A program made the position numbers and the translations under genes. Below are positions 1 to 5,159 of a DNA stretch of 5,159 bases, one piece after another. The first letter of the stretch is position 1; each line of letters begins with the position of its first letter. This stretch comes from Alphaproteobacteria bacterium (lineage in GTDB: Bacteria > Pseudomonadota > Alphaproteobacteria > Reyranellales > Reyranellaceae), in assembly GCA_013290035.1 (NCBI GenBank), contig JABCYT010000320.1:1-5159 (forward strand). Reading direction: 5' to 3'. The notes under the pieces are model-generated. The model did no database searches and had not been told where the DNA came from. It worked only from the letters and a program-made list of their open reading frames with translations.

Positions 1-543
1 GGCCTGCTCGAGTCGCAAAAGGCCGGGACGGCCGCCGACGGCCTGCCGGTGATCTCGGTCGACATGGGGCTGGCGCGGCTCGACTGGCGCGACATTCCGG
101 TGCGCGAGGCCTGCGACACCAATCACCTGCCGGTCGGGCTGGGGCCGCTGAAAGATCCCGTGGGCACCAGCATGGGCAACCCGCACGCCACCTTCTTCGT
201 CGACGATGTCGCCGCCATCCCGCTCGCCGAGCTGGGTCCGCAACTGGAGCATGATCGTTTCTTTCCCGAACGCGCCAATATCGGCGTGGCGGCACTTGTC
301 GGCGAGGACAAGCTCAGGCTGCGCGTCTGGGAACGCGGCGCCGGGCTGACGCTTGCCTGTGGCTCGGGGGCTTGCGCGGCGCTGGTGGCGGCGAACCGGC
401 GCGGCCTGGTGAAGCGCAGCGCCCAGGTGGTCGTCGATGGCGGCACGCTTGCCATCGAATGGCTGCGCGACGACCACGTGATGATGACCGGCGGCGTCGC
501 GCTCGCCTTCAAGGGCGAGCTCGATCCCTCGCTGCTGGCCTGA
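1..543 (+). CDS. dapF: Diaminopimelate epimerase, C-terminal part (5' end outside window)
   Basis: DapF interconverts LL- and meso-2,6-diaminopimelate in the cytoplasm, a late step of lysine synthesis that also supplies the peptidoglycan cross-linking residue. The frame is open from base 1 to TGA at 541-543, giving 180 visible residues. The family is usually about 270-290 residues, so roughly the first third is missing, including the first catalytic cysteine. Visible family motifs are GNPHATFFVDD (from visible residue 59), HDRFFPERAN (from 84) and ERGAGLTLACGSGACA, whose first cysteine (visible residue 120, bases 358-360) matches the second catalytic cysteine of the family. A GTG at 49 is internal to the conserved fold and is not the true start. 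ftsY follows after 3 bases, which implies cotranscription. Identity is secure; the regulation cannot be seen. Confidence 0.95.
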   Translation, partial: GLLESQKAGTAADGLPVISVDMGLARLDWRDIPVREACDTNHLPVGLGPLKDPVGTSMGNPHATFFVDDVAAIPLAELGPQLEHDRFFPERANIGVAALVGEDKLRLRVWERGAGLTLACGSGACAALVAANRRGLVKRSAQVVVDGGTLAIEWLRDDHVMMTGGVALAFKGELDPSLLA

Positions 544-546
544 GGA
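542..546 (+). promoter_or_regulatory. Shine-Dalgarno GAGGA bearing on the ftsY start
   Basis: GAGGA overlaps the dapF stop codon. It abuts the ATG at 547 with no spacer, but lies 6 bases before an in-frame GTG at 553. Spacing alone therefore favours GTG 553 as the ftsY start, which would shorten FtsY by two residues. This is inferred from sequence only. Confidence 0.5.
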
Positions 547-1518
547 ATGGACGTGAGCGACACGATCGAAACCGACGCCGAGAAAGGCGAGACCGCGAAG
601 AAGGGCTGGCTGTCGCGCCTGCGCTCCGGTCTCGCCAAGTCGACCAAGAAGGTCGCCGACAGCATCACCGGCCTCTTCACCAAGAAGAAGCTCGACCAGC
701 AGACGCTCGACGAGCTGGAGGACGCGCTGATCGAGGCCGATCTCGGCGTCACCGTCGCGGCGCGCCTGGTCGAGAAGCTCGGCAAGGAGCGCTTCGGCAA
801 GGAAGTGACCGACGAGGAAGTGCGCGCCGCCTTCGCCGACGACATCGCCGATATCCTGCAGCCGGTGGCGACGCCGCTCGCCATCGATGCTGCGCGCAAG
901 CCGTTCGTCGTCCTGGTGGTGGGCGTCAACGGCAGCGGCAAGACGACGACCATCGCCAAGCTCGCCAACCTCTACAAGAGCGAGGGCCGCAGGGTCATGC
1001 TGGCGGCGGGCGACACTTTCCGTGCCGCCGCCGTCGAGCAGCTCAAGATATGGGGCGAGCGCGCCGGCGTGCCGGTGATCGCCAAGGACACCGGCGCCGA
1101 CGCCGCCGGTCTCGCCTACGAGGCCCTGGAGCGGGCCAAGGCCGAGGGCTGCGACGTGCTGCTGATCGACACGGCGGGGCGCCTGCACAACAAGGCGAAC
1201 CTGATGGACGAGCTGGCCAAGATCGTGCGCGTCATCCGCAAGCTCGATCCCGACGCGCCGCATTCCTGCCTGCTGGTGCTCGACGCCACGACCGGCCAGA
1301 ACGCCCATGCCCAGGTCGAGACCTTCAAGGCCATGTCGCCGGTCGATGCCCTGGTGGTCACCAAGCTCGACGGCAGCGCCAAGGGTGGCGTGCTGGTGGC
1401 GCTGGCCGAGAAATTCAAGCTGCCGGTGGTCGCCGTCGGCGTCGGCGAGGGCATCGACGATCTTCGGCCGTTCGAGGCGCGGGCCTTTGCGCGCGGATTG
1501 ATGGGGTTGCCGGCATGA
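547..1518 (+). CDS. ftsY: Signal recognition particle receptor FtsY
   Basis: FtsY is the membrane-associated SRP-family GTPase that docks Ffh-ribosome complexes at the SecYEG translocon for cotranslational insertion of membrane proteins. The 323 residues show a short charged, lysine-rich N-terminal region (about 1-45) that may form the lipid-binding helix. A helical N domain follows (about 46-115), then the G domain: P-loop GVNGSGKTTT (126-135), insertion-box region DTFRAAAVEQL (156-166), DTAGRL (208-213) and TKLDGSAKGG (272-281). All nucleotide-binding motifs are intact. The acidic A domain found in E. coli FtsY is nearly absent, which is common outside the enterics. The ATG at 547 is chosen, but GTG at 553 has better ribosome-binding-site spacing. 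The gene sits between dapF and yciB in a tight operon. In many Alphaproteobacteria mtaB lies between dapF and ftsY; here it does not. Confidence 0.98.
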   Translation: MDVSDTIETDAEKGETAKKGWLSRLRSGLAKSTKKVADSITGLFTKKKLDQQTLDELEDALIEADLGVTVAARLVEKLGKERFGKEVTDEEVRAAFADDIADILQPVATPLAIDAARKPFVVLVVGVNGSGKTTTIAKLANLYKSEGRRVMLAAGDTFRAAAVEQLKIWGERAGVPVIAKDTGADAAGLAYEALERAKAEGCDVLLIDTAGRLHNKANLMDELAKIVRVIRKLDPDAPHSCLLVLDATTGQNAHAQVETFKAMSPVDALVVTKLDGSAKGGVLVALAEKFKLPVVAVGVGEGIDDLRPFEARAFARGLMGLPA

Positions 1519-1534
1519 GCAAACGGGCATGAGC
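1512..1534 (+). repeat. 9-bp direct repeat GGCATGAGC at the ftsY/yciB junction
   Basis: GGCATGAGC occurs at 1512-1520 and again at 1526-1534, a 14-base period. Each copy contains an ATGA. The first overlaps the ftsY stop codon and opens a five-codon reading frame (MSKRA) in a frame different from yciB. That frame ends at the TGA of the second ATGA, whose ATG is the longest yciB start. The repeat is read directly from the sequence; any role in translational coupling is inference. Confidence 0.6.
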
Positions 1535-2125
1535 GAGGGCGCGGGTCAGGAACGCGGCATGCGCCGCCTCTATGCGACGGCGCTCGAGCTCGGGCCACTG
1601 CTGCTGTTCTTCGTGGCCAACGGCAAGTGGGGCATCTTCACCGGCACCGCCGTGTTCGTCGTCGCGACCGCGGTGGCGCTGCCCTGCTATCGCTGGCTGG
1701 AGAAGCGCTGGCCGGTCATGCCGCTGGTCGGCGGCTTCTTCGTGCTGGTGTTCGGCGGGCTCACGATCTGGCTGCAGGACGACACGTTCATCAAGCTGAA
1801 GCCCACCATCGTGAACTGCCTGTTCGGCATCATCCTGGGGGGCGGCCTGCTGTTCCTTCAGCGGCCGCTCCTGAAGCCGATCTTCGGCGCGGCGTTCAGG
1901 CTTACCGACGAGGGCTGGCGCAAGCTCACCCTGCGCTGGGCGTTGTTCTTCTTCGTGCTGGCGGCGGTCAACGAGGTGATGTGGCGCGGCTTTTCGACCG
2001 AGGTCTGGATCGGCAGCAAGATGTTCCTGAGCTTCCCGCTGACGCTCGTCTTCGCCTTCCTGCAGGTGCCGTTGCTCAAGCGCTACTGGGACGGCGCGGA
2101 CAATCCCTTCGCGTCGGGAAGCTAG
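1529..2125 (+). CDS. yciB: Inner-membrane septation protein A (YciB/IspZ family)
   Basis: YciB is a polytopic inner-membrane protein linked to septation and cell-envelope synthesis in other bacteria; its biochemical role is not settled. The 198 residues carry family signatures: LELGPLLLFF (19-28), GLTIWLQDDTFIKLKPTIVN (77-96), LRWALFFFVLAAVNEVMWR (135-153) and FAFLQVPLLKRY (175-186). Five to six hydrophobic segments are visible, at about 15-30, 35-52, 64-81, 93-111, 134-151 and 165-182. The length is normal for the family. The longest start, ATG 1529, has no good Shine-Dalgarno. The in-frame ATG at 1559 (Met11) has AGGA seven bases upstream and begins just before the conserved region, so a 188-residue product is equally or more likely. 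The gene is probably cotranscribed with ftsY and converges on vapC, with the stop codons overlapping in CTAG. Confidence 0.93.
   Translation: MSEGAGQERGMRRLYATALELGPLLLFFVANGKWGIFTGTAVFVVATAVALPCYRWLEKRWPVMPLVGGFFVLVFGGLTIWLQDDTFIKLKPTIVNCLFGIILGGGLLFLQRPLLKPIFGAAFRLTDEGWRKLTLRWALFFFVLAAVNEVMWRGFSTEVWIGSKMFLSFPLTLVFAFLQVPLLKRYWDGADNPFASGS
1548..1551 (+). promoter_or_regulatory. Shine-Dalgarno AGGA for an alternative yciB start at 1559
   Basis: AGGA lies 7 bases before the in-frame ATG at 1559, close to the ideal spacing. The upstream ATG at 1529 lacks a comparable site, so this site supports translation starting at Met11 of the long reading. Homologue alignment of the N-termini would settle it. 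Confidence 0.5.
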
Positions 2126-2532
2126 GGCGTAGGCGCGATCAACGAAAGCTTGGGGAAATACGTGCGGTAGCGTGCAACGTCGCGTGTCAGGACCCGATAG
2201 CCACGAATGGCGGCGTGGGCGCCGACGTAGAAGTCCGGCAAAGGCGATGCCTTGGTGCCTGTCCGTCTGCGATAGGCGAGGAAGGCCTTGCCGGCGAGAA
2301 AGGCCGCTTCGTAGGGAATGGCTTCGCGTTCGAACATCGTTGGCGGCAAAGCTTCGTCCAACTCTTCGATTCTTTCGAATCGGATCGATATTTCGCCATA
2401 GACGATGGGGTTGATTATGAGCCGCGAGTCGTTCGCCGCTCGTTCAAGAGCCGCGCTCGACCAGGACAACCAGTGACGGTCCTCCGTGAAAATATCCAGA
2501 AGGATGTTGCTGTCGACGAGAATGGCGCTCAT
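2122..2532 (-). CDS. vapC: PIN-domain RNase toxin, VapC family
   Basis: VapC toxins are Mg2+-dependent endoribonucleases that cleave tRNA or rRNA and stop growth when freed from their antitoxin. The 136-residue protein spans one PIN domain of normal length. It starts MSAILVDSNILLDIF with acidic Asp7, then YGEIS with Glu47, LPDFYVGAHA with Asp100 and LTRD with Asp118. These match the expected acidic metal-binding positions, so the toxin looks intact. Its ATG shares one base with the antitoxin stop (TAATG), and no clear Shine-Dalgarno precedes it, so translation is probably coupled to the antitoxin. Its TAG interlocks with the yciB TAG. GC is lower than in the flanks (28 of 60 bases in 2341-2400 against 47 of 60 in 3181-3240), which suggests horizontal acquisition. 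The cleavage target cannot be predicted. Confidence 0.92.
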   Translation of the reverse strand: MSAILVDSNILLDIFTEDRHWLSWSSAALERAANDSRLIINPIVYGEISIRFERIEELDEALPPTMFEREAIPYEAAFLAGKAFLAYRRRTGTKASPLPDFYVGAHAAIRGYRVLTRDVARYRTYFPKLSLIAPTP

Positions 2533-2759
2533 TAGCGTCGAGTCAGCGCCATGATTGCTTCCGTGCTGAGTGTTCCGCTGCCGCGCCCGCGCATATGAGC
2601 GACCAATCGTGCTCCGCGGCTGGTCTTCTTGCGGTCGGCTCGGATGATCTGCACGGTTTTTCCATCGTAGATGAACTCGACTTCAGTGTGCGGCAGAAGA
2701 CCCGCTCGCTCTCGAATGCCTTGCGGGATGGTAACTTGGCCTTTGGAGGTAATGCGCAT
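2532..2759 (-). CDS. vapB: AbrB/SpoVT-fold antitoxin, VapB type
   Basis: This is the antitoxin partner of the adjacent PIN toxin. Residues 1-45 form an AbrB/MazE swapped-hairpin DNA-binding domain, seen as MRITSKGQVTIPQGIRERAG followed by EVEFIYDGKTVQIIR. The C-terminal tail (about 46-75) is basic and ends in GTLSTEAIMALTRR. This resembles the toxin-binding tail of AbrB-type antitoxins paired with PIN toxins, and would occupy the toxin active site. The length of 75 residues is typical. The ATG at 2757-2759 is preceded by AAGGG (bases 2768-2772) with an 8-base spacer. Upstream lies a perfect 24-bp inverted repeat, the likely site at which VapB or VapBC represses its own operon. The gene overlaps vapC by one base. 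Confidence 0.92.
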   Translation of the reverse strand: MRITSKGQVTIPQGIRERAGLLPHTEVEFIYDGKTVQIIRADRKKTSRGARLVAHMRGRGSGTLSTEAIMALTRR

Positions 2760-2767
2760 TTATTCTG

Positions 2768-2772
2768 CCCTT
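2768..2772 (-). promoter_or_regulatory. Shine-Dalgarno AAGGG of vapB
   Basis: On the minus strand AAGGG lies 8 bases before the vapB ATG. Three of its bases (2770-2772) fall inside the operator arm, so a protein bound at the operator, or RNA pairing of the arms, would involve the ribosome site as well as the promoter. Confidence 0.55.
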
Positions 2773-2793
2773 ACTCTTACTGGTAAGAGTAAG
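2770..2793 (-). promoter_or_regulatory. Probable vapBC operator: 24-bp inverted repeat with four half-sites
   Basis: Two perfectly complementary 11-bp arms (2770-2780 and 2783-2793) flank the dinucleotide TG. Each arm is itself a direct repeat: CTTAC-T-CTTAC on the left and GTAAG-A-GTAAG on the right. This gives four pentamer half-sites with starts 6, 7 and 6 bases apart. The two-base spacer is too short for a normal RNA hairpin loop, which favours a protein-binding site. It starts 10 bases upstream of the vapB ATG and overlaps the candidate -10 element. AbrB-fold antitoxins are known to bind such palindromes and autorepress. Binding here is inferred. Confidence 0.75.
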
Positions 2794-2814
2794 ATCGGCG
2801 CTCGATATTTTCAA
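2786..2814 (-). promoter_or_regulatory. Candidate sigma-70 type promoter of vapBC
   Basis: On the minus strand TTGAAA (2809-2814) matches the -35 consensus at five of six positions. A 17-base spacer leads to TACTCT (2786-2791), a weak -10 (three of six) lying inside the operator arm. Transcription would start near 2779, leaving a leader of about 20 bases. The spacing and the overlap with the operator support it; the poor -10 limits confidence. Confidence 0.45.
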
Positions 2815-2831
2815 GTGCGTCCAGGCAGCTT

Positions 2832-3632
2832 TCAGAGAAGCTGTGGCTGCAACGCTTTCGCCTCTTCCTGCAGGGCGACCAGGTACTTCTCGGCAAACGA
2901 GCCCATCGAGGAATCCTCGACCCAGGCGGCGACGCACAACGCGGCGATCGTGCCGCCGTCGTAGCGTTTGAGCGGTACGGCCACCGCATGGTAGCCGCGG
3001 CGGAGCTCCTGGGCGGTGACGGCATAGCCCTGCCGGCGCACCTGCAGGATCTCCCCGCGCAGCGCCTTTTTGTCGGTGACGGTGAAGTCCGTCATGACCT
3101 TGGGCTCGAGCTTGTCGAGCCAGGTATCCAGGACCTTGTCGGGCAGCTGGCTCAGGATGGCACGACCCGCCGCGGTGTTGAAGGCGGGGCGCCGGAGGCC
3201 GATCGTCGGCGCCAGCACGTCGGGGCGGCCGTGCAGGGAATGCGCGATCATGACGATGTCGTAGCCGTCGAGGACCGCGGCGAAGCACGACTGCTCCGTC
3301 CGATCGCCGATGCGCTCGCAGGCCGGCTGGACGATGGTCGAGACCATGTTCGAGCCGAGATAGGCCGATGCCAGCTCCATGATGCGCGGCGTCAGCCGGA
3401 AGGTACGGCCGTCGCTCGCCGCCATGCCGAGGCAGGTGAGAGTGTGGAGCGCACGGCGCACGCTGGGCTTGGGCAAGTCGGTGGCGCGGGCGACGTCGCT
3501 CAGGGTCAGGTGACGCTTCTCGCGCCCGAACGCCCCGATCACCCGCAGGCCGCGCGCAAAGGCTTCCAGGAAATCGGGCCCATGGCCGCTTGCCGCCCGC
3601 CGTTCCGCATCGTCCGCCCGCAATCGCGCCAT
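2832..3632 (-). CDS. IclR-family transcriptional regulator (PcaR/PobR-like branch)
   Basis: IclR regulators are cytoplasmic DNA-binding proteins that sense small molecules, in this branch often aromatic acids or beta-ketoadipate pathway intermediates. The 266 residues show a short N-terminal extension and FLEAFARGLRVIGAFG (21-36) leading into a winged helix-turn-helix at about 43-82, including LSDVARATDLPKPSVRRALHTL and DGRTFRLTPR. An effector-binding domain follows (about 95-260), with FNTAAGRAIL (151-160) and QGYAVTAQELRRGYHAVAVP (201-220) as family hallmarks. The ATG at 3630-3632 is supported by GGAGG (3639-3643) with a 6-base spacer. The gene begins 21 bases after the ABC ATPase gene on the same strand, so it is probably cotranscribed with the transporter and may control it. 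The ligand is unknown, and similarity to PcaR/PobR does not prove an aromatic ligand. Confidence 0.93.
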   Translation of the reverse strand: MARLRADDAERRAASGHGPDFLEAFARGLRVIGAFGREKRHLTLSDVARATDLPKPSVRRALHTLTCLGMAASDGRTFRLTPRIMELASAYLGSNMVSTIVQPACERIGDRTEQSCFAAVLDGYDIVMIAHSLHGRPDVLAPTIGLRRPAFNTAAGRAILSQLPDKVLDTWLDKLEPKVMTDFTVTDKKALRGEILQVRRQGYAVTAQELRRGYHAVAVPLKRYDGGTIAALCVAAWVEDSSMGSFAEKYLVALQEEAKALQPQLL

Positions 3633-3638
3633 CTCCGC

Positions 3639-3643
3639 CCTCC
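3639..3643 (-). promoter_or_regulatory. Shine-Dalgarno GGAGG of the IclR gene
   Basis: GGAGG on the minus strand, 6 bases before the ATG at 3632, is a near-ideal ribosome-binding site. It fixes the IclR start inside the 21-base gap after the ATPase gene. Confidence 0.65.
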
Positions 3644-3653
3644 CAGCCCCGCG

Positions 3654-4754
3654 TCAGGCTTTTAGCGCCCAGGCATTGTCGGCGTCGACCAGCAAGGTCA
3701 CAGCTTCGCCCACCGCCGCCGCCCGCGTCGCCGGACATTCGACGTTGAAGCGCAGCCCCGCCGTTTCGACCACCAGCGAGCGACGCGGCCCGCGAAAGAC
3801 GCCATCGACGACCTTGCCCGGCCAGGCGAGCTGTCCGGCGGAGACCGGCGCGTTGGGCGGCGCCAGCGCCACGTCCTCGGGCCGCGCCATCACCAGCACC
3901 GCTTGACCGGGCTGGAAAGCCTGGCTGGCGCGGCAGTCGCCGCGGCCGCTCGCGCCCTCGATCGTCAGGATATAATCGCCGTCCGTTCCCGCCCGGCATG
4001 CCGTCACGGCGGCCTCGATCAGGTTGGGCGTGCCGAAGAAGGACGCGACCTCGCGGCTGGCCGGCCGGCGATAGACGGTTTCGGGCGCGCCGACCTGGAG
4101 GATGCGGCCCTTTTGCATCACCACCACGCGGTCGGACAGCGCCATCGCTTCCTCCTGGTCGTGGGTGACGTAAAGCGTCGTGATCTTGAGCCGCCGCTGC
4201 AGGGCGCGAAACTCGTCACCCATCTGCGCGCGCAGCCGGGCATCGAGGTTGCTGAGCGGCTCGTCGAGCAGCAGCACTTCGGGCTCGAACACCAGGGCGC
4301 GAGCGATCGCCACCCGCTGCTGCTGGCCGCCGGACAAGGCGGGCGCCGGGCGGTCGGCGAAGCGCTCCATCTCGACCAGCCGCAGCGCCGTCGTCACCCG
4401 CTCGCCGATCTCGGCCCTGGCGACATGGCGCACGCGCAGCGGATAGGCGACGTTGTCGAACACCGTCATGTGCGGCCAGATCGCATAGGACTGGAACACC
4501 ATGCCGAGCTTGCGAAGGTCGGGCGGCACGAACAGGCCGGCCAGTGCGTCGCTCACCACGCGGCCGCCGATCACGATGCTGCCGGTGTCGTTGCGCTCCA
4601 GCCCCGCCACCATGCGCAAGGTCGTGGTCTTGCCGCAACCCGACGGTCCCAGAAGCGTGACGAATTCGCCGTGCTCGATCGAGAGATCGATGCCGTCGAC
4701 CGCCTTCACCTCGGCGAAGTGCCGGCCGACGGTTTGCAGGGTGACGCTCGGCAC
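3654..4754 (-). CDS. ABC transporter ATP-binding protein, FbpC/PotA-like with TOBE region
   Basis: This is the cytoplasmic ATPase that powers an ABC importer of the iron(III)/polyamine/phosphonate-like group. The 366 residues show Walker A GPSGCGKTT (36-44), a Q-loop in VFQSYAIWPHMTV (Gln88), ABC signature LSGGQQQR (140-147), Walker B VLLLDEP (160-166), D-loop SNLDA (168-172) and switch His198 in YVTHDQ. All catalytic motifs are intact. From about residue 238 (FFGTPNLIEA) a C-terminal TOBE-type beta region follows, containing MARPEDVAL, as in PotA, FbpC and MalK-like proteins. The start is GTG at 4752-4754, 11 bases after the binding-protein stop; GGACAGG in that gap gives only a modest ribosome site. 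FbpC-like and PotA-like ATPases are hard to tell apart, so the substrate is left open. It probably works with the adjacent binding protein and an unseen permease. Confidence 0.95.
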   Translation of the reverse strand: MPSVTLQTVGRHFAEVKAVDGIDLSIEHGEFVTLLGPSGCGKTTTLRMVAGLERNDTGSIVIGGRVVSDALAGLFVPPDLRKLGMVFQSYAIWPHMTVFDNVAYPLRVRHVARAEIGERVTTALRLVEMERFADRPAPALSGGQQQRVAIARALVFEPEVLLLDEPLSNLDARLRAQMGDEFRALQRRLKITTLYVTHDQEEAMALSDRVVVMQKGRILQVGAPETVYRRPASREVASFFGTPNLIEAAVTACRAGTDGDYILTIEGASGRGDCRASQAFQPGQAVLVMARPEDVALAPPNAPVSAGQLAWPGKVVDGVFRGPRRSLVVETAGLRFNVECPATRAAAVGEAVTLLVDADNAWALKA

Positions 4755-4765
4755 CGTCCTGTCCG

Positions 4766-5159
4766 CTACTTGTAGATCTGCTTGGCGAGTTCGAGCATGG
4801 CGTCCTGTCGCTCGGGCACGGTGGTGCCGAGCGCCTTGGTCGCCAGCAGGGGCCGCAGATCCTCCGAGACTTTCTCGATCACGCCGCCGATCACCGGGTT
4901 GTAGCCGGCATTGGCGAACACAATCTGCTGTTCGGGTTCGAGATAGAAGTTCATGAACAGCTGGGCGGCGTTGGGATGCGGCGCCCCCTTGAGCGTCGTC
5001 AGGTCGAAGCGGACATAGGGCCGGCCTTCCGTAGGTACGATCGGCTTGACCGGCAGGCCCTTGAGGTTGTTGTAGTCCTGCAGCGAGAAGGGGATGTAGA
5101 GCGGGAACTCGCCGCGCGCCACACGCCGCTCGCTGTTTTGGATGTCGCGCGAGAAGACC
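4766..5159 (-). CDS. ABC transporter periplasmic substrate-binding protein, C-terminal part (5' end outside window)
   Basis: This is the solute-binding component of the importer served by the adjacent ATPase; it would act in the periplasm. The frame stays open to the window edge, giving about 131 residues before TAG at 4766-4768. The family is commonly 330-370 residues, so the signal peptide and first lobe are missing. The GTG at 5120-5122 is internal, because the frame continues upstream of it without a stop. Visible hallmarks are RRVARGEFPLYIPFS, the stretch PIVPTEGRPYVRFDL, and APHPNAAQLFMNFYLEPEQQ, the near-C-terminal motif typical of Fe(III)/polyamine-like binding proteins. The ligand-binding residues cannot be assigned from this fragment. 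The gene is 11 bases upstream of the ATPase gene and almost certainly in its operon. Family is fairly sure; substrate is unknown. Confidence 0.88.
   Translation of the reverse strand, partial: VFSRDIQNSERRVARGEFPLYIPFSLQDYNNLKGLPVKPIVPTEGRPYVRFDLTTLKGAPHPNAAQLFMNFYLEPEQQIVFANAGYNPVIGGVIEKVSEDLRPLLATKALGTTVPERQDAMLELAKQIYK

Noticed and set aside
123..968. A 281-codon minus-strand open frame antisense to dapF and ftsY
   Set aside because: Ser/Ala-rich low-complexity translation with no motif, covered by secure genes on the other strand.
372..1532. A 386-codon plus-strand open frame, very rich in Arg, Ala and Gly, over dapF and ftsY
   Set aside because: It lies in a different frame over two secure genes, has a low-complexity composition and no recognisable motif. 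It is a shadow caused by high GC at third codon positions.
2119..2151. AAGCT and AGCTT separated by about 23 bases around the yciB/vapC stop codons, considered as a bidirectional terminator
   Set aside because: The arms are only 5 bp with a long loop and no T tract, so this is within chance expectation.
2367..2382. Hairpin-like CGATTC-TTTC-GAATCG inside vapC, considered as a terminator for the yciB transcript
   Set aside because: The stem is only 6 bp, AT-rich, has no following U tract, and is explained by the codons for the RFERIEE stretch of VapC.
1627..2535. A 302-codon plus-strand open frame spanning yciB and antisense vapC
   Set aside because: It is out of frame with yciB and antisense to an intact PIN-domain gene, with no domain of its own.
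2770..2793. Reading the vapB inverted repeat as a rho-independent terminator for the IclR operon
   Set aside because: There is a two-base loop, low GC in the stem, and no T run after it on the minus strand. Its position over the promoter and ribosome site fits an operator better.
2683..3999. A 438-codon minus-strand open frame across vapB, the IclR gene and the ATPase gene
   Set aside because: It crosses three confident genes out of frame and has Arg/Gly/Ala-rich low-complexity sequence with no domain.
3903..4775. A 290-codon plus-strand open frame rich in His, Arg and Ala, antisense to the ATPase gene
   Set aside because: The His-rich look comes from reading the opposite strand of GC-rich codons. 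The antisense gene has every ABC motif intact.

Overview
The window looks like a GC-rich alphaproteobacterial chromosome. The order dapF, ftsY, yciB (septation protein A) is typical of that class, and the protein sequences fit. I cannot name the genus from this sequence.

Left part (1-2125, plus strand): a compact housekeeping run. It holds the C-terminal part of diaminopimelate epimerase (lysine and peptidoglycan precursor synthesis), complete FtsY (the SRP receptor GTPase for membrane protein targeting) and complete YciB/IspZ (an inner-membrane septation protein). Junctions are 3 and 10 bases, so these genes are very probably one operon whose promoter lies left of the window.

Middle (2122-2830, minus strand): a vapBC-type toxin-antitoxin pair made of an AbrB-fold antitoxin and a PIN-domain RNase toxin. 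Its two genes overlap by one base (TAATG). Upstream is a striking operator in which two perfect 11-bp arms each contain two copies of CTTAC, overlapping a candidate promoter. The toxin gene converges with yciB and their stop codons interlock in the four bases CTAG. Local GC is visibly lower here, which suggests an acquired module.

Right part (2832-5159, minus strand, read right to left): the C-terminal part of a periplasmic solute-binding protein, then an FbpC/PotA-type ABC ATPase with a C-terminal TOBE region, then an IclR-family regulator of the PcaR/PobR-like branch. Gaps are 11 and 21 bases, so these three are probably cotranscribed. The permease is not in the window and may lie upstream of the binding-protein gene. 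The substrate cannot be read from the sequence.

There are no RNA genes, CRISPR arrays, insertion sequences or gene-free stretches above 300 bases. The longest gap is 72 bases (2760-2831) and holds the vapBC control region. All recognised genes belong to known families, and I see no convincing undescribed system. The points most worth checking are the vapBC operator, the duplicated start region at the ftsY/yciB junction and the interlocked yciB/vapC stop codons.
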